Shown here: piece after piece, positions 8,150 to 16,028 of the stretch
How positions within the stretch are numbered: the first letter of the stretch is position 1
Layout: each line of letters begins with the position of its first letter
NCBI GenBank assembly: GCA_035567895.1
Contig: DATMPC010000109.1
Location: 1-45,764 of the forward strand
DNA length: 45,764 nucleotides
Reading direction: 5' to 3'
Source: Terriglobales bacterium
GTDB taxonomy: Bacteria; Acidobacteriota; Terriglobia; Terriglobales; Acidobacteriaceae
The notes under the pieces: model-generated
Told to the model about the DNA's origin: nothing
What the model saw: the letters and a program-made list of their open reading frames with translations, nothing else
The model's database searches: none
Position numbers and translations under genes: made by a program

Positions 8150-9475
8150 ATGCTCGAAGCGACCCAGACAGCGAGCGGCGAGATTGTGTTTGAACAAAGC
8201 AAGCAATGGGAAGGACAAGTCGTAAACGGAACGTATCCCCTACGCCAGTACCTCGGCGGTTCAGATCACAGCGCCGTCTTCCTCACTGAAATTCTTAGCG
8301 GGAATCCACAGAAGGCAGCGATTAAGCTGATCGCAGCAGACGAAGCCAATGCCGACATTCGGCTCGGGCGGCTAAAGCTCTCAGCAAAGCTCTCGCATCC
8401 TTACCTTCTTCGCATCTTCGAAGTAGGAAAGTGCCAGCTGAACGATCATCAACTGCTCTTTATTGTGATGGAGCACGCGGATGAGACGCTGTCGCAAATT
8501 CTTCCGCAGCGCCCTCTAACGCCACAAGAAACACGCGACCTGCTCACGGCTACACTGAATACGCTCGCTCTCATTCACAACAACGGATTCGCTCATGGAC
8601 GTCTGAAACCAGCGAACATTCTCGTTGCTGGAGAGCAGATAAAGCTCTCCAGCGACGGCCTCTGCCGGCCAGGCACTCCCACTTCGGGCCAGCCCTCCCC
8701 CTACAATCCGCCAGAGACTTCGACTGAAGGACTTACTCCCGAAGGAGACATGTGGTCGCTGGGAGTCACCCTGGCCGAAACTCTCACACAACGCCTGCCA
8801 ACCTGGACCGATCGGCTGCGAGGTGAACCTTCGGTCCCGGACAAGATACCTGAGCCATTCGCCGATATCGCGCGTCACTGCCTCGTACGCGATCCGCGGA
8901 GCCGATGGAAGATCGCAGAAATTACTAACCGATTAAACGCGCTTTCACCCACACTAAAAAACCAGCCGAAAGCTGTGGTCGCATCGGTAACGCCGCAAAA
9001 GCGCAACAATTATTGGCTCTATGCAATCCCATTTGCGGCGATGGTTGGGATCATCCTGCTGCTGGCCGGCCTGTTGCACCGCAGTCCCAACCAGAAGCCC
9101 AAAGCTGGAGAGAATGCAGCGTCCTCCGCTCAAGCTGTGCCACGCAGTCCCGCGCGGACCGAAGCTTCGAAGACCACAGAGGGAACCCTTGCTCCGGATC
9201 AGATCATGCGTCAAGTCGTACCAGACGTTCCCGCGAAAGCTTTGCGAACCATTTCGGGAAGACTTAAAGTGACTGTGAGGGCGCACGTCGATGAACGCGG
9301 AAACGTTACGAGAGCGGAGTTCGCATCTGCCGGTCCAAGCCGGTACTTTGCGAATCTCGCCATGCAATCAACACAGGAGTGGAAGTTCGCGCCTACGCAG
9401 ATTGCAAAGACCTGGCTCCTGCAATTTACGTTCACGCGAAGCGGCGTGACTGTTCAGCCAAGACAAGTCGGCTGA
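8150..9475 (+). CDS. Pseudokinase (Ser/Thr kinase fold) - TM - TonB_C-like protein
   Basis: 441 residues; the ATG at 8150 has an AAGGAG site. Residues 25-270 follow the bacterial Ser/Thr kinase fold: the ATP-lysine K59 in AAIKL, the hinge region VMEHADETL, and DMWSLGVTLAETL (residues 200-212). The catalytic loop reads HGRLKPANIL (149-158) instead of HRDLKPxN, so the catalytic Asp is replaced by Arg151. The metal site reads SDG rather than DFG. It therefore probably binds ligand or partner rather than phosphorylating. One TM helix (about 286-308, LYAIPFAAMVGIILLLAGLL) is followed by a linker and a C-terminal TonB_C-like domain (about 345-430, GRLKVTVRAHVDERGNV ... QSTQEWKFAPT) on the outside. 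It may transmit a signal or force across the membrane; that is inference. A terminator follows at 9493-9524. Confidence 0.85.
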   Translation: MLEATQTASGEIVFEQSKQWEGQVVNGTYPLRQYLGGSDHSAVFLTEILSGNPQKAAIKLIAADEANADIRLGRLKLSAKLSHPYLLRIFEVGKCQLNDHQLLFIVMEHADETLSQILPQRPLTPQETRDLLTATLNTLALIHNNGFAHGRLKPANILVAGEQIKLSSDGLCRPGTPTSGQPSPYNPPETSTEGLTPEGDMWSLGVTLAETLTQRLPTWTDRLRGEPSVPDKIPEPFADIARHCLVRDPRSRWKIAEITNRLNALSPTLKNQPKAVVASVTPQKRNNYWLYAIPFAAMVGIILLLAGLLHRSPNQKPKAGENAASSAQAVPRSPARTEASKTTEGTLAPDQIMRQVVPDVPAKALRTISGRLKVTVRAHVDERGNVTRAEFASAGPSRYFANLAMQSTQEWKFAPTQIAKTWLLQFTFTRSGVTVQPRQVG

Positions 9476-9492
9476 ACTGCAGTTTTCTTGCC

Positions 9493-9524
9493 ACGGAGCG
9501 CCGGCGCCCTGGCGGGCGCTCCGT
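9493..9524 (+). terminator. Intrinsic terminator after the pseudokinase gene
   Basis: Stem ACGGAGCGCC / GGCGCTCCGT, 10 perfect pairs with a 12-base loop, followed by TTTA, 18 bases after the stop codon. Confidence 0.75.
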
Positions 9525-9671
9525 TTACTACCTCGCTCTCTGGTGCATTGAACCTCCCGAGTAATCCCCGCAATTCCCTTGCTTCCAACAACCTCGCGCG
9601 CGTTACCAAAGTCCCTATCCCAGACGCATCTAGGGAGCGTGCAATAGATTTAGGTACTCTTGCGCGCAGCT

Positions 9672-10298
9672 ATGCCCTGGCTTAACGACCACAGCGCGGT
9701 AGTAACCACTCTGATCAACTACGTTCCGGTAGTTGCAACAGTCGTCACGTGCATTTTCAGTTTGGTACTCGCGCGGGCAACGCTGCGCCAGGTTGAGGCA
9801 ACCGACAAGGGAGTAGCCCTCGCCCGTGAAGAGTTCGAACGCGAATGGGCGCCCGAGTTGCACATCAAGTTACGCCGCCTGTCGGCCACGGAACTAGAAA
9901 TCGTTGTCACGAACCTCGCAAAAGCCTCGGTCCTGCTAGAGGTGCTGCAGTTCCGCAACCTCACAGGAGCACGGCCGTTCGAGAAGGTCACTCTTAACGA
10001 TCCGCTCATCGGAGGTCTGACCTGGGCCGAGAGCATCGGCGACCGCTTAACAGCCATGACCGGAAAAGACTTCGATGGGATCGTTGATATCTCGATTACG
10101 TTCTTCGCCGCCGGGCGCATGTTCCGGACCGACTGGTTTCGCTTCCACGTTCTCATTCATAACGGACACTTCATGCGCGCCGATGCCATCACGCTACCCG
10201 CACGTCGCGTGAAGGTCGCGCACGGACACGAGCAGCCAGCAGAACTCGAATTAGCGAAAGATGTTGTCTCGGCGGAAAGCAAGCTCGAAGAGGAATAG
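9672..10298 (+). CDS. Membrane-anchored protein of unknown function
   Basis: 208 residues from the ATG at 9672 (a TTG at 9660 would add four). One hydrophobic helix near the N-terminus (INYVPVVATVVTCIFSLVLA, about 14-33) is followed by a charged helix (RQVEATDKGVALAREEFEREW) and then a beta-rich region of about 130 residues that I do not recognise. The C-terminal tail is acidic (LEEE). The layout, an N-terminal membrane helix with a short coiled coil and a soluble domain, is common among bacterial proteins of unknown function. The gene stands alone between a terminator and a palindromic repeat block. A real gene by length and composition; no function is proposed. Confidence 0.7.
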   Translation: MPWLNDHSAVVTTLINYVPVVATVVTCIFSLVLARATLRQVEATDKGVALAREEFEREWAPELHIKLRRLSATELEIVVTNLAKASVLLEVLQFRNLTGARPFEKVTLNDPLIGGLTWAESIGDRLTAMTGKDFDGIVDISITFFAAGRMFRTDWFRFHVLIHNGHFMRADAITLPARRVKVAHGHEQPAELELAKDVVSAESKLEEE

Positions 10299-10309
10299 CA
10301 AGAAACAGT

Positions 10310-10482
10310 TTCACCACGGAGCCACGGAGCACACTGAGAAGCAGCCTAAGTCAAACCACAAAGGACACCAAGGCCACACAAAGGAAAATCTCAAAGAAGG
10401 CTTGCTTCTCGCAATGACTTCACTCGTGTTCCTTTGTGCCCTTTGTGGTTAGCTTGTTCTTCCTCCGTGACTCCGTGGTGAA
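10310..10482. repeat. Nested inverted repeat (CACGGAG / CACAAAGG family)
   Basis: The outer arms are TTCACCACGGAGCCACGGAG at 10310-10329 and CTCCGTGACTCCGTGGTGAA at 10463-10482. The inner arms are AACCACAAAGGACACCAAGG (from 10353) and CCTTTGTGCCCTTTGTGGTT (to 10450). The whole block can fold into one long hairpin. It fills most of the gap between two same-strand genes. Its regular 9-10 base sub-units look like a dispersed extragenic palindrome, not a gene. Confidence 0.8.
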
Positions 10483-10538
10483 TCGTGAATCCGTGGTGAA
10501 TAAGGTTTGATGAGTACTTGAAGTGGAGAAACTGCCCG

Positions 10539-11201
10539 ATGCCCCAGAAGAACAAAATGCTCACCTGCACCTGTGGGAACACAGACCTGGAAAGGGTGCG
10601 CTTGCGTTTGACCAGCGAGGACGGAAGGTCCCTTGCCATGGTTGCGTTGCTGTGCCGTGGCGACGGTTGCGGTAGAGTGACGTTTCGCCCACAGGAGACT
10701 CCCAAAACGGAGGGCGACCATCAACTCAGCAAGCCGGCCAACGGTAACTTCACAGAATCGGCCAAAGTGATTGAGGGTGCCAAGTTCGTGGAGGATGCCA
10801 AGTTCGTGGAGGGTGCCAAACTCGTGGAGGGAGCCAGGCTGATCGAAAGCGCCAAGGTGGTAGAGAGTGCCAAATTCGTAGAGGGTGCCCATGTCACGGA
10901 GGGCGCCAGGCTCATTGAGGCTCCTAAGAAGACAGAAGTTGCTAAGAATGATGTCGCTCGGTCTGAAGGACCAAAGGGCGTAGCGGCATTATTCGAGCGC
11001 GTATACACTGAACGGCTTGTCTATAAGGCCATCGCAGAACGTGATCCCAATTGCCCGACCTTGTTCGACGCGCTCAAGCGGAATGAACAGATCTGTTCGG
11101 GAATCAACGCTGCCTTCGGCCAGGTGTATCAGCGCATTGAGGAGAATGAGGATTTGCTGGCCGCGCTGCAATCCCTACCATCGTTGGCGGGGCGGGGATA
11201 A
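10539..11201 (+). CDS. Cys-rich (zinc-ribbon-like) protein with nine tandem hexapeptide repeats
   Basis: 220 residues from the ATG at 10539, preceded by GGAGAA; an upstream TTG at 10518 is less likely. The N-terminus has CTCGN followed about 30 residues later by CRGDGCG, a probable zinc-binding beta hairpin. The middle carries nine uninterrupted copies of a six-residue unit, consensus A-[KR]-x-[VI]-E-[GSD] (AKVIEG, AKFVED, AKFVEG, AKLVEG, ARLIES, AKVVES, AKFVEG, AHVTEG, ARLIEA), encoded at 10761-10922. A period of six with a regular hydrophobic position could form a beta-solenoid-like or extended amphipathic segment. The C-terminal 85 residues look helical (VAALFERVYTERLVYKAI; QRIEENEDLLAAL). 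I do not recognise the family. Confidence 0.75.
   Translation: MPQKNKMLTCTCGNTDLERVRLRLTSEDGRSLAMVALLCRGDGCGRVTFRPQETPKTEGDHQLSKPANGNFTESAKVIEGAKFVEDAKFVEGAKLVEGARLIESAKVVESAKFVEGAHVTEGARLIEAPKKTEVAKNDVARSEGPKGVAALFERVYTERLVYKAIAERDPNCPTLFDALKRNEQICSGINAAFGQVYQRIEENEDLLAALQSLPSLAGRG
10761..10922 (+). repeat. Nine tandem 18-bp units inside the coding region
   Basis: The units all begin GCC (one GCT-like drift at the edge) and mostly read GCCAAGTTCGTGGAGGGT with point changes. They stay in frame with the gene at 10539-11201 and encode its hexapeptides. DNA identity between neighbours such as units 2, 3 and 4 is high, which suggests recent expansion by slippage or recombination and possible copy-number variation between strains. 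Confidence 0.85.
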
Positions 11202-11312
11202 GAAAACGCGTTTCGAGTTTTCAGGTTTCGAGTTTCGGCTAAACAAGGCTGGAACAGCATTGCTACAAGCGACTGGCTTTGCTGAAAAATCGAAACTACT
11301 TTCTCTTTTGGC

Positions 11313-12020
11313 TTACACATCGAACAGCCGATATGGTGCCGAGGGCGTTCGCGCCATTAGAAGCGGTAAGGCCACGTTATAGACGGGGACTCCGCCGGTA
11401 GTCTTTCCCTCCAAGGCTCCATGATGCGCGTGCCCGTGCACGGCGAGAATTGCCTGGTGACGATCAATTACCTCCGCTAGTCGTCCGCTACCTAAGTAAG
11501 GAAATATCTGCTCGGGCTCGCCTCTCACCGTATCGATAACCGGCGAATAGTGCGTGACCACGATGCGCTTTTCCGTGCGCAGCATCGACAATGCCCGCTC
11601 CAGCTTGAGCGTCTCATTGATCGCGCTCTGCACGAAGGCCTTTACCTCAGGCTCGCCGAAGGCGGTGAGGACACCGCGTCCAAAGCCCCCAATGAAACCC
11701 TTGGTACCGGCAAAACCCACTCCATCGCGCTCATATCCACTGCCATCGAGAACCTTTACGCCCTCGGCGGACATCATCTTCGCAAGCTCTTCCTGCTTGC
11801 CGCTCTCAAAGTCGTGATTTCCCAGCACCGCAACGATCGGGACACGAAGCCGCATGAACGACGCCAGCATCGACTCCATCTCTTCAGGCTTCCCGAGATT
11901 GGTAAGATCGCCAGCCAGAATCAGAAGGTCAGCCTCGTCGCGTAGCCGTCCCATGGCATCGCGAATACGGTCATAACTCTGGGGTGAAAAATGAAGATCG
12001 GCTAGCGCGGCGATTCGCAT
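11313..12020 (-). CDS. Calcineurin-like metallophosphoesterase
   Basis: 235 residues, no signal peptide. All metallophosphoesterase signature motifs are present: DLH at the N-terminus, GDLTN near residue 37, GNHD near 68, THYS near 157 and GHAHHG near 196. These supply the Asp/His/Asn ligands of a two-metal site. The length fits the small cytoplasmic members of the family, which hydrolyse phosphodiesters or phosphomonoesters; the substrate is not evident. It lies 51 bases downstream of the nucleotidyltransferase-fold gene on the same strand, so co-transcription is likely. Confidence 0.93.
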   Translation of the reverse strand: MRIAALADLHFSPQSYDRIRDAMGRLRDEADLLILAGDLTNLGKPEEMESMLASFMRLRVPIVAVLGNHDFESGKQEELAKMMSAEGVKVLDGSGYERDGVGFAGTKGFIGGFGRGVLTAFGEPEVKAFVQSAINETLKLERALSMLRTEKRIVVTHYSPVIDTVRGEPEQIFPYLGSGRLAEVIDRHQAILAVHGHAHHGALEGKTTGGVPVYNVALPLLMARTPSAPYRLFDV

Positions 12021-12071
12021 GGGTTCTTACTTTCGCTCTGAAGACTCACCGCTCAATATCGCCGGGGCTCC

Positions 12072-12899
12072 TCATGCCGCCGGCTCCCCTATTACTTTGA
12101 GCGCCGGCTCCTCAATCTTTGGCTCTGCCTGCGCTCGATACTTCTCGATCAAGTTTTCCAGGTTCCATTCGCACACGTCGATGGCGAATATTCTTTCGTC
12201 GATCAAGCTGCCGCGGAACGGTGCTTCCGAATTTGGGCTTTCGAGTTCCGCATGAAGTTTCGCCAGCAAATCGGACCAAATCCATTTTGGTACCGCATTG
12301 GAGCTGGGATACACGTAGTGAAATAGGGTGAGCGACCACAGCAGCACGCCCCAGTGATCCCCAACCAAGTTCAATAAGCGCTGCCAATCCATTCGGTCTC
12401 CCGCCGCATAAATAACGTGCGCAATGTCGGATCCGTCGAAGCGTTCGCGAAAAGCGACGAAGAGCTTAGAAGCAATCAGTTCTTCAGGCGCGAGCACCCG
12501 CACGGTGATCCCAAGCACTTCCGATTGTGATGCACGATCGATCCACGACTGATCTACACGAACAACCGCATTACTCATTCCGGAAATAAGATCTACGAAG
12601 TAATTGCCTTGCCGGGCCTTGCATAGCCACACAGGATCGCAAATTTCAGTCTCGAAACCGAGTTCGTTGAGGGCTTGCATCGTCCGCGATACTTGATCCG
12701 CCGCAAGAAAAATATCGAGGTCCTTGGTATCGCGCCAGATACCGGTATGCTCATGAAGCGCAAATGCCCCCGACACCGCACAGGGGACCTCTTGCCCGTT
12801 CAGGATCCGTAGCACTTCGCGAAACAGGTGCTCCTGCTCAGGCGCGAACTGCGGGGCCTGCGACGAACTTACCGGCAACGGTTTGTGAGTGTGGGGCAC
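12072..12899 (-). CDS. Nucleotidyltransferase-fold protein
   Basis: 275 residues from a GTG at 12899 with only a weak ribosome site. Residues 40-65 read VSGAFALHEHTG followed by RDTKDLDIFL, matching the helix-turn and DxD metal motif (D60, D62) of the nucleotidyltransferase superfamily, close to AbiEii-like and other uncharacterised nucleotidyltransferases. The region 140-175 (LAPEELIASKLFVAFRERFDGSDIAHVI) resembles the helix that follows the core in those proteins. The C-terminal 100 residues are not recognised. It could be a tRNA- or protein-modifying nucleotidyltransferase; no cognate antitoxin gene adjoins it, so a toxin role is not supported. The next gene on this strand is the metallophosphoesterase. 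Confidence 0.75.
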   Translation of the reverse strand: MPHTHKPLPVSSSQAPQFAPEQEHLFREVLRILNGQEVPCAVSGAFALHEHTGIWRDTKDLDIFLAADQVSRTMQALNELGFETEICDPVWLCKARQGNYFVDLISGMSNAVVRVDQSWIDRASQSEVLGITVRVLAPEELIASKLFVAFRERFDGSDIAHVIYAAGDRMDWQRLLNLVGDHWGVLLWSLTLFHYVYPSSNAVPKWIWSDLLAKLHAELESPNSEAPFRGSLIDERIFAIDVCEWNLENLIEKYRAQAEPKIEEPALKVIGEPAA

Positions 12900-13053
12900 G
12901 GCTTAGGCTTAGATGGTAGTCATGTAGCTGTATGTTGTGGTCCCACAAGGGAAAATCGTAACCAGCAGCTCGGAATGCGCATGTATTCGTCAACTTCTGC
13001 GATACCTGCTAAATTGCATCCATTCATCCATTGAGGAACGGAGAGGAAATGCC

Positions 13054-14109
13054 GTGGCGAAGAAGGAAACGGTAATCGAGATCGAAGGCAAGATGCTGAA
13101 ACTCTCTAATCTCGACAAAGTTCTCTACCCAGCGGTCGGTTTCACCAAAGGACAGGTCATTGACTACTTCGTGCGCATAGCACCGGTGTTGCTTTCCCAT
13201 CTCAAGGACCGCCCGCTCACGATGAAGCGCTATCCCGAAGGCGTTGATGGCATGTATTTCTACGAGAAGAACTGTCCCAAGCATCGTCCAGACTGGGTGC
13301 AAACCGCGCCGATTTACAGCTACGGACGCAAGGACTACATGCAGTATTGTCTGGCCCAGGATCTTCCCACATTGGTCTGGGCGGCCAATCTTGCCGATCT
13401 CGAGCTCCACACCTCGCTCTCCTACGCCGCAAAGATCGAGCAGCCCACCATGATGGTCTTCGACCTCGATCCCGGCCCTCCGGCCGACATCGTTCTTTGC
13501 TGCCAGGTGGCGTTCTGGCTGAAGGATATCTTTGACAGTTTCAACTTGCAGTCCTTCGCCAAGACCTCAGGGTCGAAGGGACTCCAGATCTACGTTCCCC
13601 TAAATACTCCCGTCACGTACGACGAGACGAAGGGGTTTTCGCGCGCTCTGGCTCGCCTGCTCGAGCAGGAGCATCCTGACTTCGTCGTCTCGGATATGAA
13701 GAAAGCGTTGCGAGTGGGCAAAATCTTTGTCGACTGGAGTCAGAACGACGAACACAAGACCACGATCAATGTCTATTCCCTGCGCGCGAAGGAGCGCCCG
13801 ACGGTCTCGACTCCCGTGACATGGGAGGAAGTTGAAAAGTGTCTCAAGAAGAAAGACGCCAATCTGGTCGTCTTCGATTCCAAGCAAGTACTCGAACGGG
13901 TGGGAAAGATGGGCGACATCTTCGCTCCTGTGCTCACGCTCGAGCAGTACTTGCCCAATGTCAGCGAGTTGGGCGCTGAGCCAGACGCAAAGCCTCGCAC
14001 CCGCCGCGGCAGTAGGGCGGCCGGCCGTGAGGCACCGCCCAAAACCACTCCAAGCAAGAAGAAGCCGAGTCGGACGGCGAAGTCAGAAGCAACCAGCCAA
14101 GCTGGATAA
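13054..14109 (+). CDS. LigD-type polymerase/primase domain protein (NHEJ), stand-alone
   Basis: 351 residues from the GTG at 13054 with a GAGAGG site; the longer frame to 12937 has no support. The protein is the archaeo-eukaryotic-primase-like polymerase domain of LigD: VFDLDPGPP with the catalytic Asp137 and Asp139, KTSGSKGLQIYVPL (170-183) for nucleotide and phosphate binding, and FVDWSQND with the third Asp227. There is no ligase or phosphoesterase domain. The C-terminal 45 residues are Lys/Arg/Ser/Pro-rich and probably disordered and DNA-binding. In bacteria this domain adds nucleotides, often ribonucleotides, at double-strand breaks with Ku and LigD. Neither Ku nor a ligase gene lies in the window. 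A GntR gene follows after 39 bases. Confidence 0.93.
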   Translation: MAKKETVIEIEGKMLKLSNLDKVLYPAVGFTKGQVIDYFVRIAPVLLSHLKDRPLTMKRYPEGVDGMYFYEKNCPKHRPDWVQTAPIYSYGRKDYMQYCLAQDLPTLVWAANLADLELHTSLSYAAKIEQPTMMVFDLDPGPPADIVLCCQVAFWLKDIFDSFNLQSFAKTSGSKGLQIYVPLNTPVTYDETKGFSRALARLLEQEHPDFVVSDMKKALRVGKIFVDWSQNDEHKTTINVYSLRAKERPTVSTPVTWEEVEKCLKKKDANLVVFDSKQVLERVGKMGDIFAPVLTLEQYLPNVSELGAEPDAKPRTRRGSRAAGREAPPKTTPSKKKPSRTAKSEATSQAG

Positions 14110-14148
14110 CCAAGAGCAGAATCGAGACGCAACCTGCTGCATCCTGAC

Positions 14149-14847
14149 ATGCGGGACATGAAATCCATCGAACGCGAGATCGCGGCCGCCGGCCTTAGCC
14201 CGGTAAGACTGCGATCCCTTCCGGAAACAGTCGCCGAGCAGATGCGCTCCGCGATCCTCGACGGCCACCTAAAGCCGGGCGAGCGCCTTATCGAGCAAAA
14301 GCTGGCAGACCTCTTTGGCATCGGCCAGCCGACGATTCGAGAAGCGTTAAAAGAGCTGGAGTATCAGGGCTTTGTCCGTAAACTACCGAATCGGGGAACG
14401 TACGTTACCGACCTCAATCCCACCGACATGCAGAAGATGTTCGAAGTCAGGATGGGGTTAGAAACACTAGCCGTCGAGCGCGCGGCTCGCAACATGACGT
14501 CCGCAGGATTGGCTCAACTTCAGCAGCACCTGGAAGCGATGGCCGGCGCCGCTGAAATCTTCGATCGATCTGCCTTCCACCAAAGCGACGTGGCTTTCCA
14601 TCGTGCCATGTGGGAGATCTCAGGTAACGAACACCTCAGCGCCGCGCTCGATCGCATCACATTTGCACTGTTTGCCTTCGTTCTGCTGAAACATCACGAC
14701 GTGAAGGGCGGCTACGCCGCAGCGGTGAAGCAACATCAACAAATCCTGGATGCACTGGCCACCAACGATCCCGCCAAAGCCAGCCAAGTATTCCAAGAGG
14801 TCACAGTCGGCTACTGGCGCAAATACCGCCACCTGCAAATTGACTAG
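14149..14847 (+). CDS. GntR family transcriptional regulator, FCD type
   Basis: 232 residues; the ATG at 14149 is chosen, with a second ATG three codons later. An N-terminal winged helix (about 20-85: EQMRSAILDGHLKPGERLIEQKLADLFGIGQPTIREAL) is followed by an all-helical FCD ligand-binding domain (about 95-225) with the expected Asp and His residues in FHQSDVAFHRAMWEISGN and KQHQQILDAL. FCD members usually bind small carboxylates or sugar acids through a metal and repress the neighbouring catabolic gene. No catabolic gene adjoins it here; its neighbour is the LigD-like gene, 39 bases upstream on the same strand, so its targets are probably elsewhere. Confidence 0.93.
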   Translation: MRDMKSIEREIAAAGLSPVRLRSLPETVAEQMRSAILDGHLKPGERLIEQKLADLFGIGQPTIREALKELEYQGFVRKLPNRGTYVTDLNPTDMQKMFEVRMGLETLAVERAARNMTSAGLAQLQQHLEAMAGAAEIFDRSAFHQSDVAFHRAMWEISGNEHLSAALDRITFALFAFVLLKHHDVKGGYAAAVKQHQQILDALATNDPAKASQVFQEVTVGYWRKYRHLQID

Positions 14848-14900
14848 TCTGGTTTTTAGGACGTTCGTCGGCTCGGACGAGCTCTCTATTCTGCCGCTCG

Positions 14901-15170
14901 TCAGGCTCCAAATCTTTCCAGTCCGCGAGCCCTCGCCTTGGCAGCTTCTTCTTCACGATTCTTCGGCGGAGCCGTAGTCTCGAGTGCCCGAAGAAGACGT
15001 AATGAGATCGCGGCAACCTCGTCCACCGCTGCCTCAAACGCGTCCTCATTGGCCTTTGACGGCTTGTTAAAGCCGCTGATCTTTCTTATGAATTGCAGCG
15101 AAGCAGCGCGAACCTCATCATCGGTGACTGGCGGATCGAAATTGAAGAGAGTTTTTATATTTCTGCACAC
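14901..15170 (-). CDS. DUF2277 family protein
   Basis: 89 residues from the GTG at 15170, which gives the family's usual MCRNIKTLFNFDPP beginning; a GTG three codons upstream (15179) is also open. The sequence VTDDEVRAASLQFIRKISGF, then KPSKANEDAFEAAVDEVA, is diagnostic of DUF2277. It is a small, helical, cytoplasmic protein with a conserved N-terminal Cys. Function is unknown in the family. It is convergent with the GntR gene (53-base gap) and may have its own promoter. Confidence 0.88.
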   Translation of the reverse strand: MCRNIKTLFNFDPPVTDDEVRAASLQFIRKISGFNKPSKANEDAFEAAVDEVAAISLRLLRALETTAPPKNREEEAAKARARGLERFGA

Positions 15171-15290
15171 GATCGGCACCTCAAAAACCAGAGCGATTCA
15201 ATGCTCTGAACACTTCGCATTCTAAAGCAACCGTGTGGAAGGGCTGGAGGGTGGCGAAGCCAGATTTTTCGAGGTCGCTTTTGCTGAGGG

Positions 15291-15824
15291 CTAGTTGCTT
15301 CTCTTCATGGCAATTGAATCTCGCATTTCGCAGTCCGAGCTGAGTTCACCCTGGTACAGGGTCCACACAACGGTTTCGCTCAACCAGGAAAAATGTACGA
15401 GAGACCCACGCAGGCGCATCTCTCCAGGACGCTCTACCGTCAACCTACCCTCATATTCCTTGCCATTTTCCGCGTCGTAGAGCCTGCCCGCCCACATGGA
15501 TCGCTGTTCGTTCCACTGGAGATTCTTGAACACCAGGCTGCCGCAAACCGGCCGGTTGCGCGCCTCCGGATCGGGATTGTATCCGTCGCGCCAAGGCATG
15601 CCATTCGCGTCCCGATTCTGCTTCAGCCCGACGACCCGTCCGCAGAGGGCGCCGCCGCAATCATAGATTTCCACTACACCTTGTTTGCTCGACGTAAGCC
15701 ACTTGCCGAGAAAGGGCCCGAGGCGCATGCTCTCATCCTGGCCCTGAAGACCAGGCGAGACCAATAACAGCATCCCAACAAACGCGAGCGTTCGATTCAA
15801 TAACCTGCGCATCGACAATGGCAT
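15291..15824 (-). CDS. DUF2147 family secreted protein
   Basis: 177 residues with a signal peptide (MRRLLNRTLAFVGMLLLVSPGLQG; the start may be 15824 or the ATG at 15812). The mature part has the DUF2147 pattern: GKWLTSSKQGVVEIYDCGGALCGRVV, then NPDPEARNRPVCG, W-x-G-R-LYDAENGKEYEG, and MRLRGSLV before WTLYQGE. Three Cys residues at fixed positions suggest a disulfide. This family of lipocalin-like beta proteins is periplasmic and of unknown function. It is transcribed alone. Confidence 0.88.
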   Translation of the reverse strand: MPLSMRRLLNRTLAFVGMLLLVSPGLQGQDESMRLGPFLGKWLTSSKQGVVEIYDCGGALCGRVVGLKQNRDANGMPWRDGYNPDPEARNRPVCGSLVFKNLQWNEQRSMWAGRLYDAENGKEYEGRLTVERPGEMRLRGSLVHFSWLSETVVWTLYQGELSSDCEMRDSIAMKRSN

Positions 15825-16028
15825 AGTGGAAGTAGAGGCAATTCAAGCCAATAAACAGTGCGTCGGGAGGGGACCGGCGGCACCTATTTTGCCTGTAAGA
15901 GATCGATTTTCCATGGGTCGCGGAGGGACTCAAACGGCTATTTGCCGTGTCATAAATCTTAAGTAACTTGAAAAAATTAGCCGGGCGGGCAAGCCGAAGT
16001 TAGCCCTAAACTGCTTTTTCCGAACAGG

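Noticed and set aside
10761-10922. 18-bp tandem repeats as CRISPR or minisatellite noise
   Set aside because: All units are in frame with a coding gene with a ribosome site and conserved reading pattern; no spacers.
12937-13053. Extension of the LigD-like gene upstream
   Set aside because: The 39 added residues are Cys/Ile-rich and show no domain. The GTG at 13054 follows GAGAGG.
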